Positions 9,096-15,362 of a stretch of DNA of 32,742 nt are shown here, piece by piece (within the stretch, counting starts at the first letter, position 1; each line of letters begins with the position of its first letter). Under the pieces are notes generated by a model. That model worked only from the letters and a program-made list of their open reading frames with translations, had not been told where the DNA came from and searched no databases. Source of the DNA: a virus. The stretch covers positions 1-32,742 of the IMG/VR virus record IMGVR_UViG_3300046370_000094; one strand, given 5' to 3'. The position numbers and the translations under genes are program-made.

Positions 9096-9566
9096 ATGCT
9101 TGAAATGCTAGTGGTCGCTAATAGTGCTTTTGCAATTATCAAACAGACCATACAAAATGGTCGTGAACTATCTTCAGCAGGTGCAGCAATATCTAAATTT
9201 GTTAGTGCTGAAGAACAACTTAAACAAGATTTACATAAAAAAAAGAATAGTATCTGGACTAATTTTCTAGGCAAGGAAGACAATGACCTAGAAGAGTTTA
9301 TGGCTTTGGAAGAGATACGAGTTAAGAACGAACAACTCAGAGAGTTCATGCAGTTATATGGTAGGGCAGGTCTATATAATGACTATGTATCTTACTGTGC
9401 TGATGCACGCAAAGCTAGAAGAGATGCTCGTATTAAAGCAGAGAAACGCAAAGAGCAAATAAAAGAAACAGTAATGAAAGTTGTACTGGCTATACTTATT
9501 ACTGCTTTATTATCAGGTGTAGTTACAGTATTAGCAGTGATAGCCAAAAAGAAAGGTTTGATATGA
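9096..9566 (+). CDS. Conserved membrane protein in the lysis-side cluster
   Basis: A 156-residue protein has a hydrophobic start (residues 1-15), a charged helical middle rich in Lys, Arg and Glu, and a clear transmembrane segment at about residues 128-149, followed by a K-K-K tail. The N-terminal motif L-E-M-L-V-V-A-N-S-A-F is typical of a protein I associate with marine phage lysis clusters, usually of unknown function. The stop overlaps the next ATG by four bases. It could be a holin partner or a spanin-like component. I see no lipobox. Confidence 0.75.
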   Translation: MLEMLVVANSAFAIIKQTIQNGRELSSAGAAISKFVSAEEQLKQDLHKKKNSIWTNFLGKEDNDLEEFMALEEIRVKNEQLREFMQLYGRAGLYNDYVSYCADARKARRDARIKAEKRKEQIKETVMKVVLAILITALLSGVVTVLAVIAKKKGLI

Positions 9567-9760
9567 CAGCCTTTTTACTTGCTTGTACATTAAATGGTAT
9601 TGCCACTGGTGGTATATATTTTGAGAATGTCAATGTGTGTTTACAATACAGAGACAAATTAAACAATCAATCTTATATGAAAGATGACAAGCCACAAGTG
9701 TATGAGTGTATGTGTAAGCTCGTACCATTTGTTGATACCGAGAAAGTAAGGGTGTACTAA
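9563..9760 (+). CDS. Small Cys-containing protein of the lysis cluster
   Basis: The 65-residue protein has a short hydrophobic N-terminus, a F-E-N-V motif, and cysteines near positions 8, 28, 49 and 51 (C-M-C). Pairs of cysteines suggest an oxidised or metal-bound fold, perhaps periplasmic, though the N-terminus is short for a signal peptide. It overlaps the genes on both sides (ATGA and TAATG junctions), so it is part of the same operon. I recognise it only as a type common beside holin genes in marine phages. Its function is unknown. Confidence 0.7.
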   Translation: MTAFLLACTLNGIATGGIYFENVNVCLQYRDKLNNQSYMKDDKPQVYECMCKLVPFVDTEKVRVY

Positions 9761-9966
9761 TGGAAAAAGATAAAAAAATAGTTAACTTAGATATAGGTCA
9801 AAATAGTTTTGAGTTATCTTTAAGAATATTGGGCAACGAGTTTGTTGCAATAAAGATAGGCTCAACAAACTTTTCTGGCAAACTAATAGCAGGTGGAATT
9901 TTATTGTTATTTTTTACTTTAGTTTTATTAGAAGGTTTTGGATTAAATGAGGTTTTAAAACAATGA
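9760..9966 (+). CDS. Small single-span membrane protein
   Basis: In this 68-residue protein the first 43 residues are polar and strand-rich, and residues about 44-62 form a strongly hydrophobic segment (G-G-I-L-L-L-F-F core). The start overlaps the preceding stop (TAATG) and the stop overlaps the next start (ATGA). A membrane role in lysis or superinfection exclusion is possible. No family was recognised. Confidence 0.65.
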   Translation: MEKDKKIVNLDIGQNSFELSLRILGNEFVAIKIGSTNFSGKLIAGGILLLFFTLVLLEGFGLNEVLKQ

Positions 9967-10199
9967 GTGTAGAAACTTTTTTAAAATGGAAAATACTACC
10001 AAGATGTATGATGCTTGCTAGTACAGTTATGTCATGGAGATGTGCTGAATGGTTTATGGATTTAGATGCACCAACAGCCAGTCAATCAGCATTTGTATCT
10101 GTGGTTATGGGTGTAATGACAGGTGTATTTGGTATATGGATGGGTCATGAACATAAAGGAGACAATAATGTTAACAGCGTTAATAGGTCCGGTAAGTAA
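9963..10199 (+). CDS. Two-span membrane protein, holin candidate
   Basis: This 78-residue protein has two hydrophobic segments, about residues 10-32 and 42-62, and a charged C-terminal tail (G-H-E-H-K-G-D). Length and topology fit a class II holin, which would open the inner membrane so that the endolysin reaches the cell wall. It overlaps the start of the next gene by 32 bases, and that gene also looks like a holin. Two holin-type genes in a row may form a holin/antiholin pair. Confidence 0.6.
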   Translation: MSVETFLKWKILPRCMMLASTVMSWRCAEWFMDLDAPTASQSAFVSVVMGVMTGVFGIWMGHEHKGDNNVNSVNRSGK

Positions 10200-10563
10200 C
10201 TTACTCGGTAAGTTTATAGAAGACAAAGACATGAAGAATAAGTTGGCACATGAGGTGGCAACAATGGCAGAGAACCATGCCCAGGAGTTAGCTAAAGGGC
10301 AGTTAGAGATAAACAAGGCAGAAGCACAACATAAGTCTATCTTTGTTGCCGGTTGGAGACCATTTATAGGTTGGACTTGTGGTGTTGCATTGTGTTGGCA
10401 CTTTGTACTAGCACCAATAACAATATTCTTGTGTGCTTATATCGGAGTTGCTATACCTGAGTTACCTACGTTTGACATGGGATCATTGATGACTGTGTTA
10501 ATGGGGATGCTCGGATTGGGTGGACTTAGAACTTACGAAAAGCAAAAGGGGTTGACAAAATGA
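10168..10563 (+). CDS. Phage holin, 3-TM-type
   Basis: I start this 131-residue protein at the ATG at 10168, which is preceded by AAAGGAG. An in-frame start 45 bases upstream lacks such a site. Residues 1-50 are a charged helix. The motif F-V-A-G-W-R-P-F-I-G-W follows at about 55-65, then hydrophobic segments at about 62-100 and 105-122. The G-W-R-P-F-I-G-W motif is typical of the three-TM phage holin family. The endolysin lies three genes downstream in the same overlapping run. Confidence 0.75.
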   Translation: MLTALIGPVSNLLGKFIEDKDMKNKLAHEVATMAENHAQELAKGQLEINKAEAQHKSIFVAGWRPFIGWTCGVALCWHFVLAPITIFLCAYIGVAIPELPTFDMGSLMTVLMGMLGLGGLRTYEKQKGLTK

Positions 10564-10736
10564 GGTCAAAATCTACAGTAAACAAGTCAGGTAACTACAC
10601 CAAACCTACTATGCGAAAGCAGTTATTCCAAAGGATTAAGGCTAGTGGTAAAGGTGGAAAGCCTGGTCAATGGTCAGCTAGGAAAGCACAGATGCTTGCC
10701 AAGCAGTACAAAGCTAAGGGTGGTGGATATAAGTAA
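10560..10736 (+). CDS. Very basic 58-residue phage protein
   Basis: The frame starts at an ATG overlapping the holin stop (ATGA) and ends at a TAA overlapping the next ATG. The protein is rich in Lys, Arg, Gly and Gln, with the motif G-K-G-G-K-P-G-Q-W-S-A-R-K-A-Q and an ending G-G-G-Y-K. I know this motif from short proteins widespread in aquatic viruses (possibly DUF5872, from memory). The function is unknown. The charge suggests nucleic-acid or virion packing. It is short, but its coupling on both sides makes it real. Confidence 0.75.
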   Translation: MRSKSTVNKSGNYTKPTMRKQLFQRIKASGKGGKPGQWSARKAQMLAKQYKAKGGGYK

Positions 10737-10996
10737 TGGCACTCACAAAAAGACAAAGATCACTGAAATCTTGGACAAAACAAAAATGGAGAACCAAGAG
10801 TGGCAAGCCTAGTACACAAGGGCGAAAGGCAACAGGTGAACGTTATCTACCTGAGAAAGCGATTAAGGCTCTTAGTTCCAAAGAATACGCCAAGACTACG
10901 GCTGCTAAACGAAAAGCAACTAGAGCAGGTAAACAGGTATCTAAACAGCCCAAAAAGATTGCAGCAAAAACGAAAAGATTTAGAAAGGTTAAATAA
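10736..10996 (+). CDS. Very basic 86-residue phage protein
   Basis: The start overlaps the preceding stop and the stop overlaps the endolysin start, both TAATG. The protein is dominated by Lys, Arg, Thr and Ser. It has the motif S-W-T-K-Q-K-W-R-T-K-S-G-K-P and then E-R-Y-L-P-E-K-A. I recognise this pattern from small proteins beside holin and endolysin genes in aquatic viruses. It likely binds nucleic acid or acidic polymers, but that is inferred from charge alone. Confidence 0.75.
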   Translation: MALTKRQRSLKSWTKQKWRTKSGKPSTQGRKATGERYLPEKAIKALSSKEYAKTTAAKRKATRAGKQVSKQPKKIAAKTKRFRKVK

Positions 10997-11445
10997 TGTC
11001 AAAGCTGAGTCCAAACTTCTCTCTGAGCGAATTAACAAAGAGTCAAACAGCAGAGCGTAAAGGCATAATAAACAGTCCTAATGCTGATGAGATATATAAT
11101 TTAAGGTTATTAGCTGAGAATATATTACAGCCTATTCGAGATAAGTTTGGTTCGTTCATAGTATCTAGTGGTTATAGATCTCCTGATTTGTCTATTGCCA
11201 TAGGAAGTTCTGAGAACAGTCAGCACTGTAAGGGACAAGCAGCAGACTTCGAGGTAGCTGGTGTGGATAATTATGAGCTTGCTGAATGGATCATGGATAA
11301 CCTGGACTTTGACCAGTTAATCTTAGAATGTTATACTGGTGGTAACAGTGGCTGGATACATTGCAGCTATGTTGAGAACGGCAGAAAAGAAATGCTGACA
11401 TATGATAAACAAAACGGCTACAGGCATGGGTTAATAAATGGCTAA
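10996..11445 (+). CDS. Endolysin, M15-type zinc peptidase
   Basis: This 149-residue protein matches the M15 family (D-Ala-D-Ala carboxypeptidase/endolysin type), which cleaves peptide bonds in peptidoglycan. The fold core is complete: S-G-Y-R-S-P at about 58-63; zinc ligands His77 and Asp84 in S-Q-H-C-K-G-Q-A-A-D-F; and His122 in G-W-I-H-C-S-Y. Glu111 is a candidate general base. Length fits a single catalytic domain with no separate wall-binding domain. It has no signal peptide, so release through the holin is expected. The gene is embedded in an overlapping chain with the holin and basic small proteins. Confidence 0.9.
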   Translation: MSKLSPNFSLSELTKSQTAERKGIINSPNADEIYNLRLLAENILQPIRDKFGSFIVSSGYRSPDLSIAIGSSENSQHCKGQAADFEVAGVDNYELAEWIMDNLDFDQLILECYTGGNSGWIHCSYVENGRKEMLTYDKQNGYRHGLING

Positions 11446-11743
11446 GACACCAGCATGGACAAGAAAAGCAGGAAAGAATCCCAAGGGTGGACTCAATGCC
11501 AGGGGTAGAGCTTCTGCTAAACGTCAAGGCATGAATCTAAAAGCACCTGTAAAGAAAGGTGACAATCCAAGAAGAGCTAGTTTTCTAGCTAGAATGGGAG
11601 GTATGCGTGGACCTGAAAGAGATGCTAAAGGAAAGCCTACGAGATTGCTACTCTCTCTTCGTGCATGGGGTGCGAGTAGTAAGGCAGATGCTAAAAGAAA
11701 GGCTTCTGCAATTAGTAAACGTAATAAGTCTAAGAAAAAATGA
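11438..11743 (+). CDS. Basic protein of the P-A-W-T-R-K-A-G-K-N-P family (DUF6321-like)
   Basis: This 101-residue, Lys/Arg/Gly/Ala-rich protein begins with P-A-W-T-R-K-A-G-K-N-P-K-G-G-L-N-A and continues with R-R-A-S-F-L-A-R-M. I associate this pattern with a small family in marine phages (DUF6321, from memory). Function is unknown and nucleic-acid binding is plausible from charge. The start overlaps the endolysin gene. Near its end a run of six A precedes the TGA stop. Reading through in the +1 frame would join it to a Cys-rich segment and the next small basic gene. Confidence 0.7.
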   Translation: MAKTPAWTRKAGKNPKGGLNARGRASAKRQGMNLKAPVKKGDNPRRASFLARMGGMRGPERDAKGKPTRLLLSLRAWGASSKADAKRKASAISKRNKSKKK

Positions 11744-11840
11744 AGATAAATTTGGTCAAGAGTTTATTGACTGTGTTTTAGGAAAATGTAAACCTAACTG
11801 TAAATTATGTAAAGCTGACAGAGAAAGAAAGGAAAAAGCT

Positions 11841-11984
11841 ATGCCAATGGGTAAAGGAACTTATGGTTCTAAAAAAGGAAGACCACCTAAGAAAAAGATG
11901 GCTGGTAAAGGTTTAACTGCAAAGCAAAAGACATTGCCTAGTGCTTTGCAAAAAAAGATAATGAAGGCTAAGAAAAAGAAATAG
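11841..11984 (+). CDS. Small basic protein, last gene of the rightward late operon
   Basis: The 47-residue frame from the ATG at 11841 has an AAGGAAA site upstream and begins M-P-M-G-K-G-T-Y-G-S-K-K-G-R-P-P-K-K, a start typical of stand-alone small phage proteins. The same frame is open upstream to 11607, and the segment just before (about 11745-11840) encodes a cysteine-rich stretch with C-x5-C-x3-C-x2-C spacing. A longer protein, from the ATG at 11688 or by frameshift, is therefore possible. The stop is directly abutted by the stop of the leftward operon. Confidence 0.6.
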   Translation: MPMGKGTYGSKKGRPPKKKMAGKGLTAKQKTLPSALQKKIMKAKKKK

Positions 11985-11999
11985 TTATTCTTTCTTTTT
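11973..11999. terminator. Probable bidirectional terminator between convergent operons
   Basis: AAAAAGAAA (11973-11981) and TTTCTTTTT (11991-11999) form a perfect 9-bp inverted repeat around a 9-base loop that contains the two abutting stop codons. The T-run on each strand comes from the outer part of the stem. The stem is nearly all A-T, so it may be weak and helped by colliding polymerases. Confidence 0.45.
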
Positions 12000-12347
12000 T
12001 CGGTTTGTGTACCGAACTCCGTCTGTTGATGGTCCATGTTTATGGTTATAGTTAGATGAACCTCCAACAAGTTCAGATAAACTGGAGTGACCAGTGTAAA
12101 CTCTTGTTGGCTCTCTGAAGACTCTGCCGTAGTCTTTTTCATTTACGGCTCTTGGATCATCTAAGACGCTCCAATCCTCTTCTTCTTCCTGTTGTGACTC
12201 TTCCATTACCGGTTTCATTTGACCAACACCATGATAGATGCAGCTTTTACATCTCCTTTGTATATTTCTTTTATGGGTAACTTCTTTTAGTTTAGCACCA
12301 CAAACATAGCAGTTCTCAAAGTCAGTTCCAGCCTTGTTGTACTTCAT
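11985..12347 (-). CDS. Zinc-ribbon protein, last gene of the leftward early operon
   Basis: I start at the ATG at 12347, directly behind a strong GGAGAGG site. An ATG 12 bases upstream overlaps that site and is unlikely. The 120-residue protein has two Cys pairs in its first 40 residues (C-Y-V-C and C-K-S-C), a typical zinc ribbon, and then an acidic linker with E-E-E-E-D-W. The C-terminal half is basic and polar. It resembles small phage DNA-binding or transcription-related zinc proteins, but no named family was recognised. Confidence 0.65.
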   Translation of the reverse strand: MKYNKAGTDFENCYVCGAKLKEVTHKRNIQRRCKSCIYHGVGQMKPVMEESQQEEEEDWSVLDDPRAVNEKDYGRVFREPTRVYTGHSSLSELVGGSSNYNHKHGPSTDGVRYTNRKKKE

Positions 12348-12534
12348 TATCCTCTCCATTTATTTCGCTTGCATAAACAAACCAACGCTTACCAAACTTT
12401 TTACCTTTGACCTCTCCGTTCTGTAACAAACGAAGAAGTCTTTTTCTATTGCTTGGTGTATCTCCAAACATCAGTTCGGTAGCTTCCTGTGTGGAATAGT
12501 ACGCTTTAGAATGGTATTTCATCATCAAGCTCAT
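12322..12534 (-). CDS. Excisionase/MerR-type winged-helix DNA-binding protein
   Basis: The 70-residue protein carries Y-Y-S-T-Q-E-A-T-E-L-M-F-G, a helix-turn region, and a closing V-K-G-K-K-F-G-K-R-W-F-V. This is the pattern of the HTH_17/excisionase-like fold, in which the final strand with R-W wedges into DNA. Starts at 12534 and 12522 are both possible. The first overlaps the SSB-like gene by 29 bases. With no integrase in the genome, a role as regulator or replication factor is more likely than excision. Confidence 0.65.
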   Translation of the reverse strand: MSLMMKYHSKAYYSTQEATELMFGDTPSNRKRLLRLLQNGEVKGKKFGKRWFVYASEINGEDNEVQQGWN

Positions 12535-12844
12535 CTTTTAGTGCTGAAATAGGACTAGGCTTTGGTGGGTCTATCGCTTGAGCAAGTGATCTCATACCAG
12601 GTTGTGATACACCATCTGATATGCTATCTGTGTATTGTCCTTGCACTACCTCTGATATAGCAAGACCAAGTGATCCATCATCATTACCAAATAACTTTAC
12701 GCTGTATCTAGCATCTTTTCTTAGATGAATATCTGCTGGGCTACCATCTTTGTATGGTGTCCACTTTGAGTTACCATGTGTAGCCTTGCCCTCTGAGTTA
12801 GCGAACAAGGTTATGTTTATTACTTTTCTATATTGATTAGCCAT
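12506..12844 (-). CDS. SSB-like protein with C-terminal acidic tip
   Basis: This 112-residue protein has a strand-rich body (residues 1-70, probably an OB-like fold), a proline/serine linker and the tail D-D-E-I-P-F. An acidic tail ending in I-P-F is the hallmark of bacterial SSB proteins, where it docks replication and repair partners. The body does not look like classical SSB. The gene follows the annealing protein with an 8-base overlap and an AAAGGAAA site. A single-strand-binding role next to the recombinase is a strong inference. Confidence 0.65.
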   Translation of the reverse strand: MANQYRKVINITLFANSEGKATHGNSKWTPYKDGSPADIHLRKDARYSVKLFGNDDGSLGLAISEVVQGQYTDSISDGVSQPGMRSLAQAIDPPKPSPISALKDELDDEIPF

Positions 12845-13556
12845 TTGATTTCCTTTCTAGCTGGTCTAAATATTTTATAAATATTGCTTTTCCCTCTTTA
12901 TATAAATCAGGATTGTGTTCGAGCATTTCATTTAATGTAGACTCAGATTCACGAAAATACTGGTCTAGTTGTTGTTGAGTTTTCTTTTGTTGACACCAAT
13001 GCTCAAAGTCTTCTAGTTTTTTCTTATGTAGCTCTCTCCTTTCTTCGTCTGTAAGTTCACGAGGTTTTAGATTATTAGGTGGTAGATTTTTAACGTCTTC
13101 CTTGGTCAAGGGTTGAGGAGCCACTGGTTTTGGGGATACGAGTTTGTTCGGCTCCTCTTTCATAGCTTGCGTTTTTCTCTCAACAGCGTCAAGTTCATTT
13201 GCACTTGCATACTCTCCACCAGCTAGTCCAAGACTAGCCAAGGCTCTACCTATTGCAGAAGTCTCAGCGTTTTCTAAGGCAGATGTTGTATTGACCATGC
13301 CTTGTCCTCGTATCTCTTCTGCCATACCAGCACCTACTTTGCGATTATCTTTGTCTGTGATAATAGCTTTGACAACAACACGCTTGCCATCATTGACTAG
13401 TATCTCAGTATCAAGACCAAAGTCTGTGCCATGTATACGTCTAAAGGCTTCCATTCTATGCACCACTTGTGTGTATAGCTTGCCACCTTTTTGTTTGACA
13501 CCATGAGACTTGTGTAAGTCTGCAATGGTATCCATAGTTTTAGCTAAATTACTCAT
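12837..13556 (-). CDS. erf: Rad52/ERF-like single-strand annealing protein
   Basis: In this 239-residue protein, residues about 25-120 hold the core, including G-T-D-F-G-L-D-T, strands V-V-V-K-A-I-I, and the signature E-N-A-E-T-S-A-I-G-R-A-L at 95-106. The rest is a charged, helical tail. This signature occurs in phage ERF/Rad52-superfamily proteins, which anneal complementary single strands during replication and recombination. Neighbours fit: an SSB-like protein follows and an exonuclease lies upstream in the same operon. The start has an AAGAGGAAAGA site. The gene symbol is tentative. Confidence 0.65.
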   Translation of the reverse strand: MSNLAKTMDTIADLHKSHGVKQKGGKLYTQVVHRMEAFRRIHGTDFGLDTEILVNDGKRVVVKAIITDKDNRKVGAGMAEEIRGQGMVNTTSALENAETSAIGRALASLGLAGGEYASANELDAVERKTQAMKEEPNKLVSPKPVAPQPLTKEDVKNLPPNNLKPRELTDEERRELHKKKLEDFEHWCQQKKTQQQLDQYFRESESTLNEMLEHNPDLYKEGKAIFIKYLDQLERKSNG

Positions 13557-13734
13557 TCTTTCCTCTTATTAGTTTACTTAACAACTCCATAAGCACTTCG
13601 TTCTGTTTGGTCACAGCCTTGTGCTTATCCTCTAGTTTAGCTATACGATCCTCTAACATATCTATAGCTTGTGCATGATACTGCTCAGTATCAGTCATCT
13701 CTCTTTGCCATTTGGATACCAGTTCATTTATCAT
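13549..13734 (-). CDS. Small coiled-coil protein
   Basis: The 61-residue protein is almost entirely helical with Leu/Ile/Met heptads from residue 20 to 57 (M-L-E-D-R-I-A-K-L-E-D core). It overlaps the gene before it by 11 bases and the annealing protein after it by 8. This is likely a dimeric adaptor or regulator. No family was recognised. Confidence 0.6.
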   Translation of the reverse strand: MINELVSKWQREMTDTEQYHAQAIDMLEDRIAKLEDKHKAVTKQNEVLMELLSKLIRGKNE

Positions 13735-13954
13735 TTAGTTCTCCATGTTTTTTCTTGTGGTAAGATATACTTCTGCACCTATCGCTACAGAATTTTCTTG
13801 GTTCTCCATAATTTCTAACATTTACTTTCATAATGTTATGACAGTTCTGACAATGATCTTCATAAAAAGCGTTTGATTTTAAAAATTTAATTGTTTCTTG
13901 CAAAGCCTGTACTCTAAAAAGAAGATCACTTTTGGCTTGTTTGTATGTAATCAT
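13724..13954 (-). CDS. Small zinc-finger protein
   Basis: In this 76-residue protein a helix (residues 1-27) precedes a treble-clef-like Cys set: C-Q-N-C near residue 35 and F-C-S-D-R-C near 56-60. A basic histidine/lysine-rich end follows. The spacing resembles short phage zinc fingers that bind DNA. Its ATG overlaps the stop of the upstream gene (ATGA), so it is co-translated. Specific function is unknown. Confidence 0.65.
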   Translation of the reverse strand: MITYKQAKSDLLFRVQALQETIKFLKSNAFYEDHCQNCHNIMKVNVRNYGEPRKFCSDRCRSISYHKKKHGELNDK

Positions 13955-14310
13955 ATCCCAGCTTGCTCCTCTGCCATATGCTGTATTCTTTCTTCATCAG
14001 TTACTGATTCATGGTTATAGTGCCTTGCACTCCACATCTTTAGCTGTTTTCTACCACTCTCAGCCTTGATAGCTGTACCATCAGTAACAACTAGTCCTTT
14101 TTCTTTTAACGCTTTGTAGCGTGCTGTAATCGTGCTGTATCTATATTCGGCTAAAGCATACTGCACCTGGTCGGATATACAGCCGTTTTCTCCGAATGAA
14201 TCAATGACTCCAAGTACAATCTTTTCCATGCGAGATGCTTCAACTTTCTCTGCACTTTGATGGCTAGTAAATGGATCAAGGTTTCTTCTAAGTTTAATTG
14301 GATTTGTCAT
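13951..14310 (-). CDS. Probable winged-helix DNA-binding protein
   Basis: I start at the ATG at 14310 because a GGGAG site lies just upstream. The frame is open 54 bases further but without such a site. The 119-residue protein contains a helix with R-M-E-K-I-V-L-G-V-I-D-S-F-G and then D-Q-V-Q-Y-A-L-A-E-Y-R-Y-S-T-I-T-A-R-Y-K-A-L, the pattern of a winged helix with its recognition helix. A strand pair with G-L-V-V-T-D-G follows. A role in early gene control or replication is plausible. Confidence 0.6.
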   Translation of the reverse strand: MTNPIKLRRNLDPFTSHQSAEKVEASRMEKIVLGVIDSFGENGCISDQVQYALAEYRYSTITARYKALKEKGLVVTDGTAIKAESGRKQLKMWSARHYNHESVTDEERIQHMAEEQAGI

Positions 14311-14311
14311 T

Positions 14312-14470
14312 TTAGTTACTCCCTTTTCTTTCTGCTTCTTCTTCTTGTGTTTCCAATCCAACAAGATCAGCTATCTGATCAAGGGTTTCTTGTCCTGACC
14401 TACTTAATCTGTCGTAATCCCAGTACATTGAATCTACTTTTTCTTGTAATGTTTTCATTAATATATTCAT
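14312..14470 (-). CDS. 52-residue acidic protein between exonuclease and winged-helix genes
   Basis: The frame starts one base after the exonuclease stop, with a GGGAG site inside the end of that gene. It ends one base before the next start and itself carries that gene's ribosome binding site. The protein is helical and acidic at the end (E-T-Q-E-E-E-A-E). It exactly fills the gap in a tightly packed operon, which is the main evidence that it is real. Confidence 0.65.
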   Translation of the reverse strand: MNILMKTLQEKVDSMYWDYDRLSRSGQETLDQIADLVGLETQEEEAERKGSN

Positions 14471-14471
14471 G

Positions 14472-15362
14472 TTATAACTCCCATAGTTGTTTAGCTAGGT
14501 TGGTAATGTTTGGTCCATGTCTTTGTGCTATCTGCACCATGTCAGGTTGGACTAGTCCAGCTAACGCTTTCCATGAACCTCTGCTTGCTTTGAGTAAGTT
14601 CTGAGTAACTAACCAAGAACGTACTACATCATCATAAGCTCGTTGCAGATTATCTTCTGTCATAAGCTCACAATTCGTTTCGTCTACTATGTTATAGCCT
14701 GATGCTGTAACAAATAACAAAGCTGGTTTTTCTCCAGTAGCTTTCCAGTAGACTGCCTGTTGCATAACTTGTTGTGCTGATGGTTCTGTCTTAGGTTTAG
14801 GTATACGCCAAGACCTAGTACCATCTTTCTTTGGTGGGTTTCTCATAGGTAGTGAGCATTTAAGGTCTATCTGTTTGCCACCACCTGAGTAATCTTGATA
14901 CAAAACAACTGGTACATCTATCTTAGGTTCAATAAATTGTTTCATTGATTCCCCCTCGATACGATTAACACCAGTAAAATATTGTTGTAGTCCATCAACA
15001 GCGTGCTTAATCATCTCAGGTAAATGCTCACGGAACTCTTCGTATTCTTCTGCATCTTTGCCATTATCCCATGTTCTAGGGTTATATCCTTGATATTCTG
15101 TGAGTGCATATCTGATAGCTTCATTGATATCCATCTCTTCTTGGACACCTCTAATTGGACTGTAGTTATGTAATCCCATTCTACAATCAACACCAGTTTG
15201 TACTTTTATCCCAGCTATCGGTCTTGATGCCATAGGAAAAGACATCTTATGTTCTTTTCTAAGATAATGCTTGAGTATCATCTCATCTTTGGTTGTTGTG
15301 CCATTGCTTGCACTTTCATGCTCAATGCCAAAGTTTAATCTGTAATCAGGTATCTCAGCCAT
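14472..15362 (-). CDS. PD-(D/E)XK exonuclease, RecB/Cas4-like
   Basis: The 296-residue protein shows a RecB-type nuclease core: Glu145 in F-I-E-P-K; a strand with Asp166 and Lys168 in Q-I-D-L-K; and the following Q-x3-Y motif (Gln201, Tyr205) in Q-Q-A-V-Y-W-K. These residues bind metal and cut the DNA backbone. Phages commonly pair such a nuclease with an annealing protein, as lambda does with exo and beta. Here the annealing gene lies downstream in the same operon. The first residues overlap the end of the methyltransferase gene by 8 bases. The four-Cys cluster of true Cas4 is not evident. Confidence 0.7.
   Translation of the reverse strand: MAEIPDYRLNFGIEHESASNGTTTKDEMILKHYLRKEHKMSFPMASRPIAGIKVQTGVDCRMGLHNYSPIRGVQEEMDINEAIRYALTEYQGYNPRTWDNGKDAEEYEEFREHLPEMIKHAVDGLQQYFTGVNRIEGESMKQFIEPKIDVPVVLYQDYSGGGKQIDLKCSLPMRNPPKKDGTRSWRIPKPKTEPSAQQVMQQAVYWKATGEKPALLFVTASGYNIVDETNCELMTEDNLQRAYDDVVRSWLVTQNLLKASRGSWKALAGLVQPDMVQIAQRHGPNITNLAKQLWEL

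Noticed and set aside
10800-11060. 86-codon frame overlapping the basic protein at 10736 and the endolysin start
   Set aside because: It is a frame-shifted reading of Lys/Arg-rich codons. The two real genes are joined by a clean TAATG junction that leaves no room for it.
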